45,988 nt of DNA from Emergencia sp. (GTDB taxonomy: Bacteria; Bacillota; Clostridia; Peptostreptococcales; Anaerovoracaceae), in contig JALEOD010000047.1 of NCBI GenBank assembly GCA_022767345.1, forward strand, positions 1-45,988. The letters are read 5' to 3'. Shown here one piece after another: positions 24,591 to 34,289 of this stretch (the stretch's first letter is position 1; the number at the start of each line of letters is the position of its first letter). The notes under the pieces are model-generated. The model was given only the letters and a program-made list of their open reading frames with translations, was not told the origin of the DNA and searched no databases. The translations under genes and the position numbers were made by a program.

Positions 24591-24607
24591 GATAGGAGGT
24601 TCATTGA

Positions 24608-25483
24608 ATGGGTCAGAAAGTAAGTCCACATGGATTGAGAGTGGGCGTAATCAAAGACTGGAATTCCAAATGGTATGCAAACAAAAATAACTTTGCAGAC
24701 ATGCTGGTTGAAGATAACAAAGTCAGAGAATACGTAAAGAAAAAATTATATGCTGCAGGCGTTTCTAAAGTGTTAATCGAAAGAGCTGCAGAAAACAAAA
24801 TCAGAGTCATCGTTTTAACTGCAAGACCTGGCATGGTAATCGGACGTTCCGGCAACGGCGTTGAAGAACTGAAGGCTGCACTGGTTAAGATGACAAAGAA
24901 AGAAGTAGAGATTTCCATCGAAGAAGTCAGAAGATCCGAGCTTGACGCACAGCTGACAGCTGAATCCATCGCACAGGCACTGGAAAGACGTGTTTCTTTC
25001 AGAAGAGCCATGAAACAGGCAATGGGCAGAACCATGAAAGCCGGCGCTAAGGGAATCAAAGTTCTCTGCTCCGGAAGACTGGGCGGCGCTGAAATCGCAA
25101 GAAGCGAAAAATACAGCGAAGGTAACGTTCCTCTCCACACTTTGAGAGCTGACATCGATTATGGATTTGCAGAAGCAGACACCACTTACGGTAAGATCGG
25201 TATCAAAGTATGGATTAACCACGGTGAAATTCTCGACAAGGGATTACAGAGCCCGATTCGTGAAGAAAAGCGCGAAAAGAGAGACAGAAGAGGCAAGAAA
25301 GACGGCGACAGAAGAAGAAACGACAGACGTGATCGCGGCGACAGAAGAAGAAATGACAGAAACGACCGTCAGGAAGCGCCGAAAGCTGTAAACCCAAGAG
25401 TTAGAAAGACTCCGAAGGTAGAAAAAGTAGAAGAACCACAGGTAGAAGCAGCAGTAGAAACTGCAGAAGCTACTGAAGAATAA
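24608..25483 (+). CDS. rpsC: 30S ribosomal protein S3 with unusual C-terminal extension
   Basis: This 291-residue protein is about 70 residues longer than the usual bacterial S3. Residues 1-215 form the normal N-terminal domain, KH domain ([13 protein letters not shown]) and C-terminal S3 domain, ending near [10 protein letters not shown]. From about 216 the chain turns into an Arg/Asp repeat ([20 protein letters not shown] and on), then a Pro/Lys stretch and an acidic Ala/Glu tail. S3 forms the mRNA entry pore and its helicase site, so a disordered, charged tail here would lie at the mRNA entrance. Extensions of this sort exist in some clostridia, but I cannot tell how general this one is. 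Confidence 0.96.
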   Translation: MGQKVSPHGLRVGVIKDWNSKWYANKNNFADMLVEDNKVREYVKKKLYAAGVSKVLIERAAENKIRVIVLTARPGMVIGRSGNGVEELKAALVKMTKKEVEISIEEVRRSELDAQLTAESIAQALERRVSFRRAMKQAMGRTMKAGAKGIKVLCSGRLGGAEIARSEKYSEGNVPLHTLRADIDYGFAEADTTYGKIGIKVWINHGEILDKGLQSPIREEKREKRDRRGKKDGDRRRNDRRDRGDRRRNDRNDRQEAPKAVNPRVRKTPKVEKVEEPQVEAAVETAEATEE

Positions 25484-25509
25484 GCACTGAAGAAAGGAGG
25501 AACAAAGCC

Positions 25510-25941
25510 ATGTTAATGCCAAAGCGCGTTAAACACAGAAGAGTTCATAGAGGTAGAATGAAGGGCGTAGCAACCAAGGGCAACACAATCACCTACGGAG
25601 CATACGGCCTGGTATCACAGGACTGTGGATGGATCACCTCCAATCAGATCGAGGCAGCTCGTATTGCCATGACAAGATCGATCAAAAGAGGTGGTAAAGT
25701 ATATATCAAGATTTTCCCACACAAGTCAGTAACTAAGAAGCCTGCTGAAGTACGTATGGGTTCCGGTAAAGGTGCACCTGAGTACTGGGTAGCAGTTGTA
25801 AAACCTGGCAGAGTCATGTTTGAGATTGAGGGGGTAACTGAAGAACAGGCAAGAGAAGCTATGAGACTTGCTATGCACAAGTTACCTGTTAAATGTAAGT
25901 TTGCCATCAAGGAAAAAGCAGCAGAGGGTGGTGAAGCATAA
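25510..25941 (+). CDS. rplP: 50S ribosomal protein L16
   Basis: This 143-residue protein contacts tRNA in the A and P sites. [20 protein letters not shown] and [20 protein letters not shown] are diagnostic. AAAGGAGG precedes the start at 25510. The stop overlaps the rpmC start by one base. Confidence 0.97.
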   Translation: MLMPKRVKHRRVHRGRMKGVATKGNTITYGAYGLVSQDCGWITSNQIEAARIAMTRSIKRGGKVYIKIFPHKSVTKKPAEVRMGSGKGAPEYWVAVVKPGRVMFEIEGVTEEQAREAMRLAMHKLPVKCKFAIKEKAAEGGEA

Positions 25942-26144
25942 TGGAATTAAAGAAAATGAGAGAAATGACAGAAATCGAGCTCGCGGCTGAGCTGGAAAAG
26001 ATGAAAAAAGAACTGTTCAACTTGAGATTCCAGCACGTAACAGGCCAGCTTGAAAACCCAGTTAAAATGAGAGAAGTAAAGAGAAACATCGCTAGAGTGA
26101 AAACTATCATAAGAGAAAAAGAACTGGAAAAGGTTCAGGCTTAA
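25941..26144 (+). CDS. rpmC: 50S ribosomal protein L29
   Basis: This 67-residue helical protein lies beside L23 at the tunnel exit. [20 protein letters not shown] and [20 protein letters not shown] are typical. It overlaps rplP by one base. Confidence 0.96.
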   Translation: MELKKMREMTEIELAAELEKMKKELFNLRFQHVTGQLENPVKMREVKRNIARVKTIIREKELEKVQA

Positions 26145-26162
26145 GAAAGGAGGATGTAAATT

Positions 26163-26423
26163 ATGGCAGTTGAAAGAAACAGAAGAAAGACTAAAGTCGG
26201 CATCGTAGTAAGCGATAAGATGGATAAGACTGTAGTTGTTGCAATCGAAGACTTCGTAAGACATTCCCTTTACGGCAAAGCTGTAAAAAGAACCAAGAAG
26301 GTGAAGGCTCACGATGAAAACAACGAATGCCAGATTGGCGATAAAGTTAGAATTATGGAAACAAGACCTCTGTCCAAAGACAAGAGATGGAGACTTGTGA
26401 ACATCGTAGAGAAAGTTAAATAA
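26163..26423 (+). CDS. rpsQ: 30S ribosomal protein S17
   Basis: This 86-residue primary 16S-binding protein has an OB fold. The [20 protein letters not shown] core and the terminal [20 protein letters not shown] are canonical. AAAGGAGG lies ahead of the ATG. Confidence 0.97.
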   Translation: MAVERNRRKTKVGIVVSDKMDKTVVVAIEDFVRHSLYGKAVKRTKKVKAHDENNECQIGDKVRIMETRPLSKDKRWRLVNIVEKVK

Positions 26424-26437
26424 GGAGGCACCAAATC

Positions 26438-26812
26438 ATGATTCAGACTGAAACTAGATTAAGAGTTGCTGACAATTCAGGTGCAAAAGAACTTTTATGT
26501 ATCCGTATTCTGGGCGGTACTTCCCGTCAGTATGCGAATATCGGTGATGTAATCGTTTGTGCTGTTAAAGAAGCAACCCCAGGCGGCGTCGTTAAAAAAG
26601 GTGACGTTGTCAAGGCTGTAGTGGTTAGAACTAAGAAAGGTGCCAGAAGAGCAGACGGCAGCTATGTAAAGTTTGACCAGAACGCTGCAGTAATTATTAA
26701 AGATAAAGAAGACAAGAGCCCAGTGGGAACACGTATCTTCGGACCTGTTGCAAGAGAGCTCAGAGATAAGGGCTTTATGAAGATTGTGTCATTGGCACCA
26801 GAAGTACTGTAA
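26438..26812 (+). CDS. rplN: 50S ribosomal protein L14
   Basis: This 124-residue intersubunit-bridge protein shows [20 protein letters not shown] and the RGARR-type RNA-binding block ([20 protein letters not shown]). Its length is two residues above the common 122. The spacer to rpsQ is 14 bases. Confidence 0.97.
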   Translation: MIQTETRLRVADNSGAKELLCIRILGGTSRQYANIGDVIVCAVKEATPGGVVKKGDVVKAVVVRTKKGARRADGSYVKFDQNAAVIIKDKEDKSPVGTRIFGPVARELRDKGFMKIVSLAPEVL

Positions 26813-26826
26813 GGAGGTGTTGACAG

Positions 26827-27132
26827 ATGCGTATTAAAAAAGACGATACAGTAATTGTGATTACTGGTAAAGATAAGGGCAAAACAGGCAAAGTCCTGAA
26901 AGCTATGCCGAAAGAAAACAGAGTTATCGTAGAAGGCGTAAACATTCAGACTAAGCACCAGAAGCAGACCAGAACTGCTAAGGCTGAAATCAAACATGTA
27001 GAAGGTCCAATCGATGCTTCTAACGTTATGTTCTACGACACAAAAGCAAAAGCTGCAGTAAAAATCGGTTATAAAGTTGACGGCGACAAGAAAGTAAGAG
27101 TCAACAGAAAGACCGGAGCTGTAATTGACTAA
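26827..27132 (+). CDS. rplX: 50S ribosomal protein L24
   Basis: This 101-residue assembly initiator has an N-terminal KOW motif, [20 protein letters not shown]. The HQKQT and [11 protein letters not shown] segments are typical. AAGGAGGTG precedes the ATG. Confidence 0.96.
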   Translation: MRIKKDDTVIVITGKDKGKTGKVLKAMPKENRVIVEGVNIQTKHQKQTRTAKAEIKHVEGPIDASNVMFYDTKAKAAVKIGYKVDGDKKVRVNRKTGAVID

Positions 27133-27149
27133 GAAAGGAGGAGACGATT

Positions 27150-27692
27150 TTGACAGCAAGATTAAGAGAAACTTATAAAGAAAAAGTATTCCCAGCACTG
27201 CAGGAAAAGTTCCAGTACAAAAATGTAATGGAAGTACCTAAGCTGGAGAAAGTTACCATAAATATGGGTCTTGGCGAAGCGAAAGAAAACGCTAAGATTC
27301 TGGAAACAGCCGTTAAAGAAATCGGACTGATCACTGGTCAGAGACCGGTTGTAACAAAGGCAAAGAAGTCCATCGCTAACTTCAAAGTAAGACAGGGTAT
27401 GCCGGTTGGAGCAAAAGTTACTCTGAGAGGGGATAACATGTATGAATTTATTGATAAGTTCTTCAATATCTCTCTTCCTAGAGTAAGAGACTTCAAGGGT
27501 GTCAGCAAAAACTCTTTTGATGGCAGAGGAAACTATTCCATGGGTATCAAGGAACAGTTAATCTTCCCTGAAATCAACTATGATGACGTTGACACAATCA
27601 AAGGTATGAACATCGTATTTACTACAACGGCTAAGACTGACGAAGAAGCAGCTGCACTGCTTGAACTTCTGGGCATGCCGTTTGAAAAGTAG
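27150..27692 (+). CDS. rplE: 50S ribosomal protein L5 (TTG start)
   Basis: This 180-residue 5S rRNA-binding protein of the central protuberance shows [20 protein letters not shown] and the loop [20 protein letters not shown], which are diagnostic. The only start compatible with the family N-terminus ([20 protein letters not shown]) and with the AAAGGAGGAG site is the TTG at 27150. A rare start codon in a high-expression gene may tune its level. Confidence 0.96.
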   Translation: MTARLRETYKEKVFPALQEKFQYKNVMEVPKLEKVTINMGLGEAKENAKILETAVKEIGLITGQRPVVTKAKKSIANFKVRQGMPVGAKVTLRGDNMYEFIDKFFNISLPRVRDFKGVSKNSFDGRGNYSMGIKEQLIFPEINYDDVDTIKGMNIVFTTTAKTDEEAAALLELLGMPFEK

Positions 27693-27779
27693 AAAAACCT
27701 GATCGCATCGGCGTTGCCGCAAGGAAGTTTTTATATAATTTCCTCGGCGATGCTCGGAAATTATAGGTAGGAGGTTAAG
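27693..27779 (+). ncRNA. Hairpin spacer between rplE and rpsZ
   Basis: ATAATTTCC (about 27736-27744) pairs perfectly with GGAAATTAT (about 27757-27765), and GCATCG/CGATGC allows an alternative pairing. AGGAGG follows. No terminator tract is present. Confidence 0.4.
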
Positions 27780-27965
27780 ATGGCTAAGACATCTCTAAAA
27801 GTAAAACAGCAGAGAAAACCGAAGTACTCCACTCGCGCTTATACAAGATGCAGACTTTGTGGAAGACCTCACTCTGTATTAAAGAAATACGGCATCTGCC
27901 GTATCTGCTTCAGAGAGCTTGCTTACAAAGGTGAAATCCCTGGTGTAAGAAAAGCTAGCTGGTAA
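27780..27965 (+). CDS. rpsZ: 30S ribosomal protein S14 type Z (zinc form)
   Basis: This 61-residue short S14 has one zinc ribbon: CRLCG and CRICF supply the four cysteines. It is the C+ form, so the cell spends zinc here rather than using the zinc-free paralogue. Its upstream and downstream spacers (87 and 189 bases) are far longer than those elsewhere in the cluster. Confidence 0.97.
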   Translation: MAKTSLKVKQQRKPKYSTRAYTRCRLCGRPHSVLKKYGICRICFRELAYKGEIPGVRKASW

Positions 27966-28154
27966 GAATTCGTTAAATCAGTGCGAAGGCGAAGCCGCAA
28001 ATTGTTAGGCTCTCGGCAGACCCGTTAGGGTTCCGGCGGTAAAACGCAGCCAAATCAAAGATTTGGGCGTTTCTCGCACAAGACCTACCAACGATTTGCT
28101 TCACAAATCGGGTTAGGGCTTCGAACCGCGCAAGAGTAAAGGAGATATACTGTA
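27966..28154 (+). ncRNA. Structured 189-base spacer ahead of rpsH
   Basis: There is no gene. GTGCGA (about 27980) and TCGCAC (about 28073) can close a domain that contains AAACGC AG CCAAATC AAA GATTTGG GCGTTT (28042-28072). A second hairpin CGATTTG/CAAATCG lies at about 28092-28110 with CCTA/TAGG extending it. There is no T-tract. Position directly before rpsH suggests a regulatory leader, perhaps sensing S8; this is a guess. Confidence 0.5.
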
Positions 28155-28553
28155 ATGACAATGACAGATCCAATAGCAGATATGCTAACAAGAATCAGAA
28201 ATGCCAATACTGTAGGTCATGAAACAGTGGAAATCCCTGCGTCAAGAATCAAAAAATCCATCGCAGAGATTTTACTGGAAGAAGGCTACATTAATGGATT
28301 CGAAGTTATAGACGATAACAAGCAGGGCATCATCAAAGTACAGATGAAGTACGGTGCCGGCAAAGAAAGAGTTATCACAGGAATTAAGAAGATTTCAAAG
28401 CCTGGTCTGAAAGTTTACGCAAAGGCTAACGAAGTACCAAAGGTACTGGGCGGTCTGGGAATCGCAATCGTTTCCACATCCAAAGGCGTAATCAGTGATA
28501 AAAAAGCAAGACAGCTTGGCGTTGGCGGCGAAGTCATCTGTTATGTATGGTAG
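28155..28553 (+). CDS. rpsH: 30S ribosomal protein S8
   Basis: This 132-residue primary 16S binder is the regulator of the spc operon in E. coli. [20 protein letters not shown] and the C-terminal [22 protein letters not shown] are canonical. AAAGGAGAT precedes the ATG. Confidence 0.97.
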   Translation: MTMTDPIADMLTRIRNANTVGHETVEIPASRIKKSIAEILLEEGYINGFEVIDDNKQGIIKVQMKYGAGKERVITGIKKISKPGLKVYAKANEVPKVLGGLGIAIVSTSKGVISDKKARQLGVGGEVICYVW

Positions 28554-28566
28554 GAGGTAATGAATT

Positions 28567-29109
28567 ATGTCTAGAATAGGTAATAAACCTGTTGCACTTC
28601 CTGCCGGCGTAGAAGTTACTGTAGATGCAAACAATCTTGTAACAGTAAAAGGACCGAAAGGTCAGCTGCAGGAGCAGGTAAGCAAATTAATCAACGTAGA
28701 AGTAAAAGAAAACGAAATTTTATTCACCAGACCTTCCGATGCGAGAGAATACAGATCTCAGCACGGTCTGGCAAGAACGCTGGTAAACAACATGGTAGTC
28801 GGCGTAACTGAAGGTTACCAGAAGAAACTCCAGTTAATCGGTGTTGGTTACAGAGCAGAGAAAAAAGGTGACACACTGGTGATGAACCTTGGATATTCTC
28901 ATCCTGTAGAAATGAAAGACCCTGAAGGAATCACAACAGAAGTTCCTGATGCTACCACTGTAGTAGTAAAGGGTATCGACAAAGCAGTTATCGGAAACTA
29001 TGCGGCAAACATCAGAGCCTGGAGAATGCCTGAACCGTACAAAGGAAAGGGTATCAAGTACGAGGACGAAGTTATCCGCAGAAAAGAAGGAAAAGCTGGA
29101 GCTAAATAA
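28567..29109 (+). CDS. rplF: 50S ribosomal protein L6
   Basis: This 180-residue, two-lobed protein lies near the sarcin-ricin loop. [20 protein letters not shown] opens it, and the C-terminal [20 protein letters not shown] is diagnostic. The spacer to rpsH is 13 bases. Confidence 0.97.
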   Translation: MSRIGNKPVALPAGVEVTVDANNLVTVKGPKGQLQEQVSKLINVEVKENEILFTRPSDAREYRSQHGLARTLVNNMVVGVTEGYQKKLQLIGVGYRAEKKGDTLVMNLGYSHPVEMKDPEGITTEVPDATTVVVKGIDKAVIGNYAANIRAWRMPEPYKGKGIKYEDEVIRRKEGKAGAK

Positions 29110-29127
29110 GGAAAGGAGTGAAGAAAA

Positions 29128-29493
29128 ATGGCAAAAGAAAGCAGAAACGACAGACGTGTTAAGAGACACGAAAGAGTCAGAAAGAATTTATCCGGAACTC
29201 CTGAGAAGCCTAGACTTTGCGTTTTCAAATCTAACAAGAATATTTCTTGCCAGATTATCGACGACGTAAACAAAGTTACATTAGCTTCTGCATCTTCCCT
29301 TGACAAAGAGCTGAAAGCCGAAATCGGTTACGGTGGAAACAAGGAAGCTGCAAAGAAAGTCGGCGAAGCCATCGCAAAGAGAGCACTGGCAAAGGGAATC
29401 GAAGTTGTTGCTTTTGACAGAGGCGGTTTCCTCTATCACGGAAGAGTGAAGGAACTGGCTGAAGGTGCTCGCGAAGGCGGATTAAAATTCTAA
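29128..29493 (+). CDS. rplR: 50S ribosomal protein L18
   Basis: This 121-residue 5S rRNA protein has a basic N-terminus ([20 protein letters not shown]), and [20 protein letters not shown] is the conserved C-terminal block. Confidence 0.97.
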   Translation: MAKESRNDRRVKRHERVRKNLSGTPEKPRLCVFKSNKNISCQIIDDVNKVTLASASSLDKELKAEIGYGGNKEAAKKVGEAIAKRALAKGIEVVAFDRGGFLYHGRVKELAEGAREGGLKF

Positions 29494-29509
29494 CAGGAGG
29501 AGATAAGGA

Positions 29510-30013
29510 ATGCGTAATATCATTGATGCATCCAAGCTTGACTTAAAAGAAACTATCGTTAACATCAGACGTGTAGCGAAGACTGTTAAGGGCGGTAGAA
29601 ACATGAGATTCAGCGTAACTGTAGTAGTCGGCGACGGCAATGGCTATGTAGGCGTTGGTCTTGGTAAAGCACAGGAAATTCCTGAGGCTGTAAGAAAAGC
29701 AACAGAAGATGCTAAGAAGAATTTAATATATGTTCCTACAGTTGGAACAACTATCCCACACAGAAACGTTGGTATTTTCGGCGCAGGTAAAGTTTTACTG
29801 ATGCCTGCTGCACAGGGTACCGGAGTTATCGCAGGTTCCTCTGTACGTACCGTACTGGAAGCTGCAGGAATCAAAGACGTAAGAGCTAAGTCCATCGGCT
29901 CCAGCAACACTGGAAACATGGCTTACGCAACTTTGGAAGGCCTGAAGAGCCTGATGACTGTAGAAAAAGTTGCTAAGCTGAGAGGCAAAGCTCCTGAAGA
30001 AATTTTAGGATAA
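29510..30013 (+). CDS. rpsE: 30S ribosomal protein S5
   Basis: This 167-residue fidelity protein has the dsRNA-binding-like N-domain ([20 protein letters not shown]) followed by [20 protein letters not shown] and the [19 protein letters not shown] region. The loop with VKGGRNM is where spectinomycin-resistance changes arise; it looks wild type. Confidence 0.97.
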   Translation: MRNIIDASKLDLKETIVNIRRVAKTVKGGRNMRFSVTVVVGDGNGYVGVGLGKAQEIPEAVRKATEDAKKNLIYVPTVGTTIPHRNVGIFGAGKVLLMPAAQGTGVIAGSSVRTVLEAAGIKDVRAKSIGSSNTGNMAYATLEGLKSLMTVEKVAKLRGKAPEEILG

Positions 30014-30026
30014 GGAGGAACGTTTC

Positions 30027-30206
30027 ATGGCTATGTTAAAAATCACATTGACAAAGAGCACAATTGGCGCTTCCCCTAAACAGAGAAAAGTTGTTGAAGC
30101 GTTAGGACTGAAGAAGCTGCATAGAAGTGTCGAATTAGCTGACACACCTGCAACTCGCGGTGCTGTAGCAAAAGTAGCACATCTTGTTACTGTAGAAGAA
30201 CTGTAA
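30027..30206 (+). CDS. rpmD: 50S ribosomal protein L30
   Basis: This 59-residue protein starts [20 protein letters not shown] and contains [20 protein letters not shown], which is typical of short bacterial L30. AAGGAGGAA precedes the ATG. It falls between rpsE and rplO, its usual place. Confidence 0.95.
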   Translation: MAMLKITLTKSTIGASPKQRKVVEALGLKKLHRSVELADTPATRGAVAKVAHLVTVEEL

Positions 30207-30226
30207 GATAGGGGGTGCAAGGTAAA

Positions 30227-30667
30227 ATGAAACTGCATGAGTTAAGAGCGGCAGAAGGTTCCACTAAAAACCGCAAAAGAAGAGGTCGCGGTACTGCTAC
30301 CGGACAGGGTAAAACCGGCGGCAGAGGTATGAACGGTCAGAAGTCCAGAAGCGGCGGCGGAGTCAGACTTGGCTTCGAAGGTGGACAGATGCCACTTTAC
30401 AGACGTCTTCCAAAGAGAGGATTCACCAATATCTTTGGAACAGAGTATACAATTATTAATGTAGAGGATCTTAATAGATTTGAAGCTGGTACTGAAGTTA
30501 CACCTGAACTGCTGAAGGAAGTAGGCATGGTAAAACAGGTAAAAGACGGCATCAAAATTCTTGGAAACGGAACTTTGAATAATGGTCTCACAGTAAAAGC
30601 ACACAAATTTACTAAGAGCGCAATTGAAAAAATCGAAGCTGCTGGAGGAAAGGCAGAGGTGATTTAA
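30227..30667 (+). CDS. rplO: 50S ribosomal protein L15
   Basis: This 146-residue assembly protein has a Gly/Arg-rich N-terminus ([20 protein letters not shown]) and the [17 protein letters not shown] block, both diagnostic. The start at 30227 is chosen because GGGGGTG lies before it and [11 protein letters not shown] is the family beginning. secY begins one base after the stop. Confidence 0.97.
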   Translation: MKLHELRAAEGSTKNRKRRGRGTATGQGKTGGRGMNGQKSRSGGGVRLGFEGGQMPLYRRLPKRGFTNIFGTEYTIINVEDLNRFEAGTEVTPELLKEVGMVKQVKDGIKILGNGTLNNGLTVKAHKFTKSAIEKIEAAGGKAEVI

Positions 30668-30668
30668 T

Positions 30669-31955
30669 ATGGAGATGCTTAAAACTATTTCACAGGCATT
30701 TAAAGTCGCTGAAATAAGGAGCAAAATGATTTTCACGCTGTTAATGCTGGTCGTTTTTAGAATCGGATCTAACATTCCTGTACCGGGCATCAACAGAGGT
30801 ACGCTGGCACAGATGTTTACAGGTGAAACCGGACTGTTCGACTTGTTCGACCTGTTTTCCGGCGGATCTTTCAGCCAGTTCACCATATTTGCTTTAAGTA
30901 TTACACCATACATTACGGCTTCCATCATTATCCAGCTTTTGACCATGGCTTTCCCTTATTTTGAAAGACTGGCAAAAGAAGGACAGGAAGGAAGAAAAAA
31001 GATGGCCCAGATTACTCGTTATCTGACCATCGTCCTGGCGCTGATTCAGGCGCTTGGCTTAACAGTAGGTCTGTTTAGAAGAGCGATTACCGACCAGTCA
31101 TGGTTCTCCTTTGCAGTCATCATCCTGGTATTGACAGCAGGTACTGCATTCCTGATGTGGCTGGGCGAGCAGATTAATGAAAACGGAATCGGAAACGGTA
31201 TCTCCCTGATCATCTTTGGTGGTATCGTTGCAAGGATTCCGAGCGGACTTCGCAGCTTATGGACGCAGTATAACGATGGAGCACTTTCCATCGTGACACT
31301 GCTGGTATTCGTAGTATTTGCAGTCGTAGTTATCCTGGGCGTTATCGAAGTTCAGCAGGGTACCAGAAGAATTCCGGTACAGTATGCGAAGAGAGTCGTA
31401 GGAAGAAAGATGTACGGCGGACAATCCACCCATATCCCGCTAAAGGTTAACCAGGCAGGGGTAATTCCGGTAATTTTTGCGCTGTCCATTCTGCAGTTCC
31501 CGCTGACAATCACATACTTCTTCCCGGGCACTGCGTTTACTGAATTTGTAACCAAGTGGTTGTCACCTGCAGGAAATCCGGGAGTATGGGTATATGCAGT
31601 ATTTAATGTACTTCTGATCATATTCTTCAACTACTTCTATACCGCAGTTACCTTTAATCCTGTGGAAGTAGCACAGAATATGAAAGCAAACGGCGGATTT
31701 ATTCCGGGGATCAGACCGGGAAAGGCTACAGTTGAATATCTGAACAGAGTAATGTCAAGACTTTCATTTGTAGGCGCTATTTTTCTGGCAGTAATCGCAA
31801 CATTGCCGACAATTTTAGGCGTACTGCTTCCTGCGTTGAAGGGAATGCACTTCGGCGGAACTTCCCTTCTGATTGCAGTAGGTGTTGCGCTTGATACAAT
31901 GAAACAACTGGAAAATCAGATGGTTATGAGAAACTATCAGGGATTCCTGAAATAA
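30669..31955 (+). CDS. secY: Preprotein translocase subunit SecY
   Basis: This 428-residue, ten-helix core of the Sec channel has the plug-side sequence NIPVPGINRGTLAQMFTGET, the segment LTMAFPYFERLAKEGQEGRK and the cytosolic loop PGIRPGKATVEYLNRVMSRL. The C-terminal MVMRNYQGFLK contact for SecA is conserved. The gene begins one base after rplO, so translation is probably coupled. Confidence 0.97.
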   Translation: MEMLKTISQAFKVAEIRSKMIFTLLMLVVFRIGSNIPVPGINRGTLAQMFTGETGLFDLFDLFSGGSFSQFTIFALSITPYITASIIIQLLTMAFPYFERLAKEGQEGRKKMAQITRYLTIVLALIQALGLTVGLFRRAITDQSWFSFAVIILVLTAGTAFLMWLGEQINENGIGNGISLIIFGGIVARIPSGLRSLWTQYNDGALSIVTLLVFVVFAVVVILGVIEVQQGTRRIPVQYAKRVVGRKMYGGQSTHIPLKVNQAGVIPVIFALSILQFPLTITYFFPGTAFTEFVTKWLSPAGNPGVWVYAVFNVLLIIFFNYFYTAVTFNPVEVAQNMKANGGFIPGIRPGKATVEYLNRVMSRLSFVGAIFLAVIATLPTILGVLLPALKGMHFGGTSLLIAVGVALDTMKQLENQMVMRNYQGFLK

Positions 31956-31969
31956 GAGGAGATGAGCAA

Positions 31970-32617
31970 ATGCTGAGAACAGTATTGTTAGGCCCTCCGG
32001 GAGCCGGTAAGGGCACACAGGCAGTGAAAATTGTGGAGAAATATAATATTCCACACATTTCAACTGGAGATATTTTCAGAGAAAACATCAAAAACGGAAC
32101 AGAGCTTGGAAAGAAAGCGCAGGAATATATGAACAAAGGTGAATTGGTTCCAGATGAACTGGTAATCGATTTAGCGACAGACAGACTTCTTGCAGACGAC
32201 TGCAAGAACGGCTTCCTGCTGGACGGCTTCCCTAGAACTGTTTATCAGGCTGAAAAGCTGGATGAATTCTTAGCGGCACATGGTCAGAAACTTGACACTG
32301 TCATTGATATCGAAGTTGAAAAGGAAGAACTGGTTACAAGAATCACAGGAAGAAGAGTCTGCAAGGCTTGTGGCGCTTCTTTCCATGTCGTAAACATTCC
32401 TCCTAAAAAAGAAGGCATTTGTGATCTCTGCGGAGGCGAGCTGTTCCAGAGAGCAGACGACACGGTTGAAGCTGTTGAGACCAGAGTCGCAGAATACAAC
32501 GAAAAGACCAAGCCTTTAGTAGATTACTACACAAAGGCAGACTGCGTTGTTACAATCGATGGAGCGCTTCCTCTCGACACTGTATTTGCTGAAATTGTAA
32601 AAGCTATAGGTGAATAA
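31970..32617 (+). CDS. adk: Adenylate kinase (zinc lid type)
   Basis: This 215-residue enzyme converts ATP plus AMP to two ADP. The P-loop is GPPGAGKGT (about residues 7-15), with DGFPRT as the AMP site. The lid holds four cysteines (CKACG and CDLCG), so it is the Gram-positive zinc-stabilised type. Its place between secY and map is conserved in Firmicutes. Confidence 0.97.
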   Translation: MLRTVLLGPPGAGKGTQAVKIVEKYNIPHISTGDIFRENIKNGTELGKKAQEYMNKGELVPDELVIDLATDRLLADDCKNGFLLDGFPRTVYQAEKLDEFLAAHGQKLDTVIDIEVEKEELVTRITGRRVCKACGASFHVVNIPPKKEGICDLCGGELFQRADDTVEAVETRVAEYNEKTKPLVDYYTKADCVVTIDGALPLDTVFAEIVKAIGE

Positions 32618-32619
32618 GT

Positions 32620-33366
32620 ATGATCATCATCAAGTCCAGACAGGAAATTGATATAATGCGCGAGTCCGGAAAAGTTACTGGCTATATCTTGAACACGCTG
32701 GAAGATTTTATTAAACCGGGCATGTCCACCATGGATATCGACCGTTATGTAGAGGAAACCATCCGTAAGAACAAAATGATTCCGTCATTTAAGGGCTATG
32801 GCGGTTTTCCCGGCAGCGCATGCGTGTCCATCAATGAAGAAGTTGTTCACGGGATTCCCGATAAAAAGAGAATCATACGGGAAGGCGACATTGTCAGCGT
32901 GGATGTGGGTTCGACCTACAAAGGTTATGTCAGCGATGCTGCCAGGACCTACGCAATCGGCAAGGTTGACCCTGAGGCCCAGCGGCTGATTGATGTTACC
33001 AGAGAAAGCTTTTTCGAAGGTATCAAATTTGCAAAAGCTGGATACAGACTGACTGATATCTCCCATGCCATTCAGGTACACGCGGAGAACGCAGGATTTT
33101 CTGTTATTCGCGACTTTGTAGGACACGGCGTAGGCAGAGATATGCACGAAGATCCGCAGATTCCTAACTACGGCAAACCGGGAAAAGGGCCGAGACTGGT
33201 CAGCGGCATGGTATTTGCTATCGAACCGATGATTTGTCAGGGCGGTTACGAAGTGGAAACGCTACTCAACGACTGGACGGTTGTTACAGCTGACGGAAAA
33301 CTTGCAGCGCATTATGAAAATACTGTTGTTATCAATGATGGTGAGCCTGAACTGCTTACCTTATAG
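32620..33366 (+). CDS. map: Methionine aminopeptidase, type I
   Basis: This 248-residue metalloprotease removes the initiator Met from nascent chains. Metal ligands lie in VDVGSTYKGYVSDAAR (two Asp), GHGVGRDMHEDP (His) and FAIEPM (Glu), with the final Glu near AAHYENTVV. It starts two bases after the adk stop. Confidence 0.97.
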   Translation: MIIIKSRQEIDIMRESGKVTGYILNTLEDFIKPGMSTMDIDRYVEETIRKNKMIPSFKGYGGFPGSACVSINEEVVHGIPDKKRIIREGDIVSVDVGSTYKGYVSDAARTYAIGKVDPEAQRLIDVTRESFFEGIKFAKAGYRLTDISHAIQVHAENAGFSVIRDFVGHGVGRDMHEDPQIPNYGKPGKGPRLVSGMVFAIEPMICQGGYEVETLLNDWTVVTADGKLAAHYENTVVINDGEPELLTL

Positions 33367-33384
33367 TAAAGAGAGGTGTAATTA

Positions 33385-33603
33385 ATGGCGAAGAAAGACG
33401 TCATCGAAGCAATGGGAACCGTTGTTGACGCACAGCCCAACGCAATGTTTAAAGTGAAGCTTGAGAACGGTTTTGAAGTGCTCGCACACATTTCAGGAAA
33501 AATCAGAATGAACTATATAAGAATCCTTCCGGGAGATAAAGTGAAAGTGGAACTTTCCCCTTACGACCTGACTCGCGGAAGAATTATCTGGAGAGATAAA
33601 TGA
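33385..33603 (+). CDS. infA: Translation initiation factor IF-1
   Basis: This 72-residue OB-fold factor binds the A site. [20 protein letters not shown] and [20 protein letters not shown] are canonical. A hairpin-forming spacer of 65 bases follows. Confidence 0.97.
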   Translation: MAKKDVIEAMGTVVDAQPNAMFKVKLENGFEVLAHISGKIRMNYIRILPGDKVKVELSPYDLTRGRIIWRDK

Positions 33604-33668
33604 TTTCCTCGGCTTACGCCCTGGGAATTAGAACCAAGATATGACATGGATATGGAGGAGGAATTAAA

Positions 33669-33782
33669 ATGAAAGTTAGAGCTTCCGTAAAACCAATCTG
33701 TGAAAAGTGCAAAGTAATCAAAAGAAACGGACGAGTAATGGTAATCTGTGAAAATCCGAAGCACAAGCAGAGACAAGGTTAA
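33669..33782 (+). CDS. rpmJ: 50S ribosomal protein L36 (zinc form)
   Basis: This 37-residue protein begins [20 protein letters not shown] and ends KHKQRQG. The C11, C14, C27 and H32 zinc ligands are all present, so this is the C+ form. GGAGGA precedes the ATG. Confidence 0.97.
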   Translation: MKVRASVKPICEKCKVIKRNGRVMVICENPKHKQRQG

Positions 33783-33903
33783 TTGAATTTGTTAAATCTC
33801 CTGCGTGGACCAGGACCGCAGGAAAGATAAATTTTATTGTTATTAGAACCCCTGTCTGTATCACCCCTGGAAGGTGACGGAAGATAGGAGAAGGAGGAAA
33901 CGT
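33783..33903 (+). ncRNA. Hairpin leader between rpmJ and rpsM
   Basis: TCCTGCG and CGCAGGA (about 33797-33821) form one stem and TCACC/GGTGA (about 33860-33876) another. AGAAGGAGG follows. This could be the internal leader of the alpha-operon part (rpsM-rpsK-rpsD-rpoA-rplQ), where S4 is the known autoregulator in other bacteria. Confidence 0.4.
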
Positions 33904-34272
33904 ATGGCTCGTATAGCCGGTGTCGACTTACCAAGAGACAAAAGAGTAGAAATTGGTTTAACTTACATTTACGGTATCGGAAGAAAAACCTCGAATGTAA
34001 TCCTTGAAAAAGCAGGCATTAATCCTGACACAAGGGTAAAAGACCTGACTGAAGATGAAGCTGGTAAAATCAGAAAAATCATCGATGAAGAATACCTTGT
34101 AGAAGGTGATCTGAGAAGAGAAGTTTCTCTGAACATCAAGAGACTGATGGAAATCGGTTCCTACAGAGGTATCAGACATAGAAGAGGTCTGCCTGTTAGA
34201 GGTCAGAAGACAAAGACAAACGCTAGAACTCGTAAAGGTCCTAAAAAGACTGTAGGCAGAAAGAAGAAATAA
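33904..34272 (+). CDS. rpsM: 30S ribosomal protein S13
   Basis: This 122-residue head protein contacts the P-site tRNA through its C-terminal tail. [20 protein letters not shown] and [20 protein letters not shown] are diagnostic. The start at 33904 follows AGGAGGAAAC; the frame extends ten codons upstream without a family match. Confidence 0.97.
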   Translation: MARIAGVDLPRDKRVEIGLTYIYGIGRKTSNVILEKAGINPDTRVKDLTEDEAGKIRKIIDEEYLVEGDLRREVSLNIKRLMEIGSYRGIRHRRGLPVRGQKTKTNARTRKGPKKTVGRKKK

Positions 34273-34289
34273 GAAGGAGGTAGGAAACA

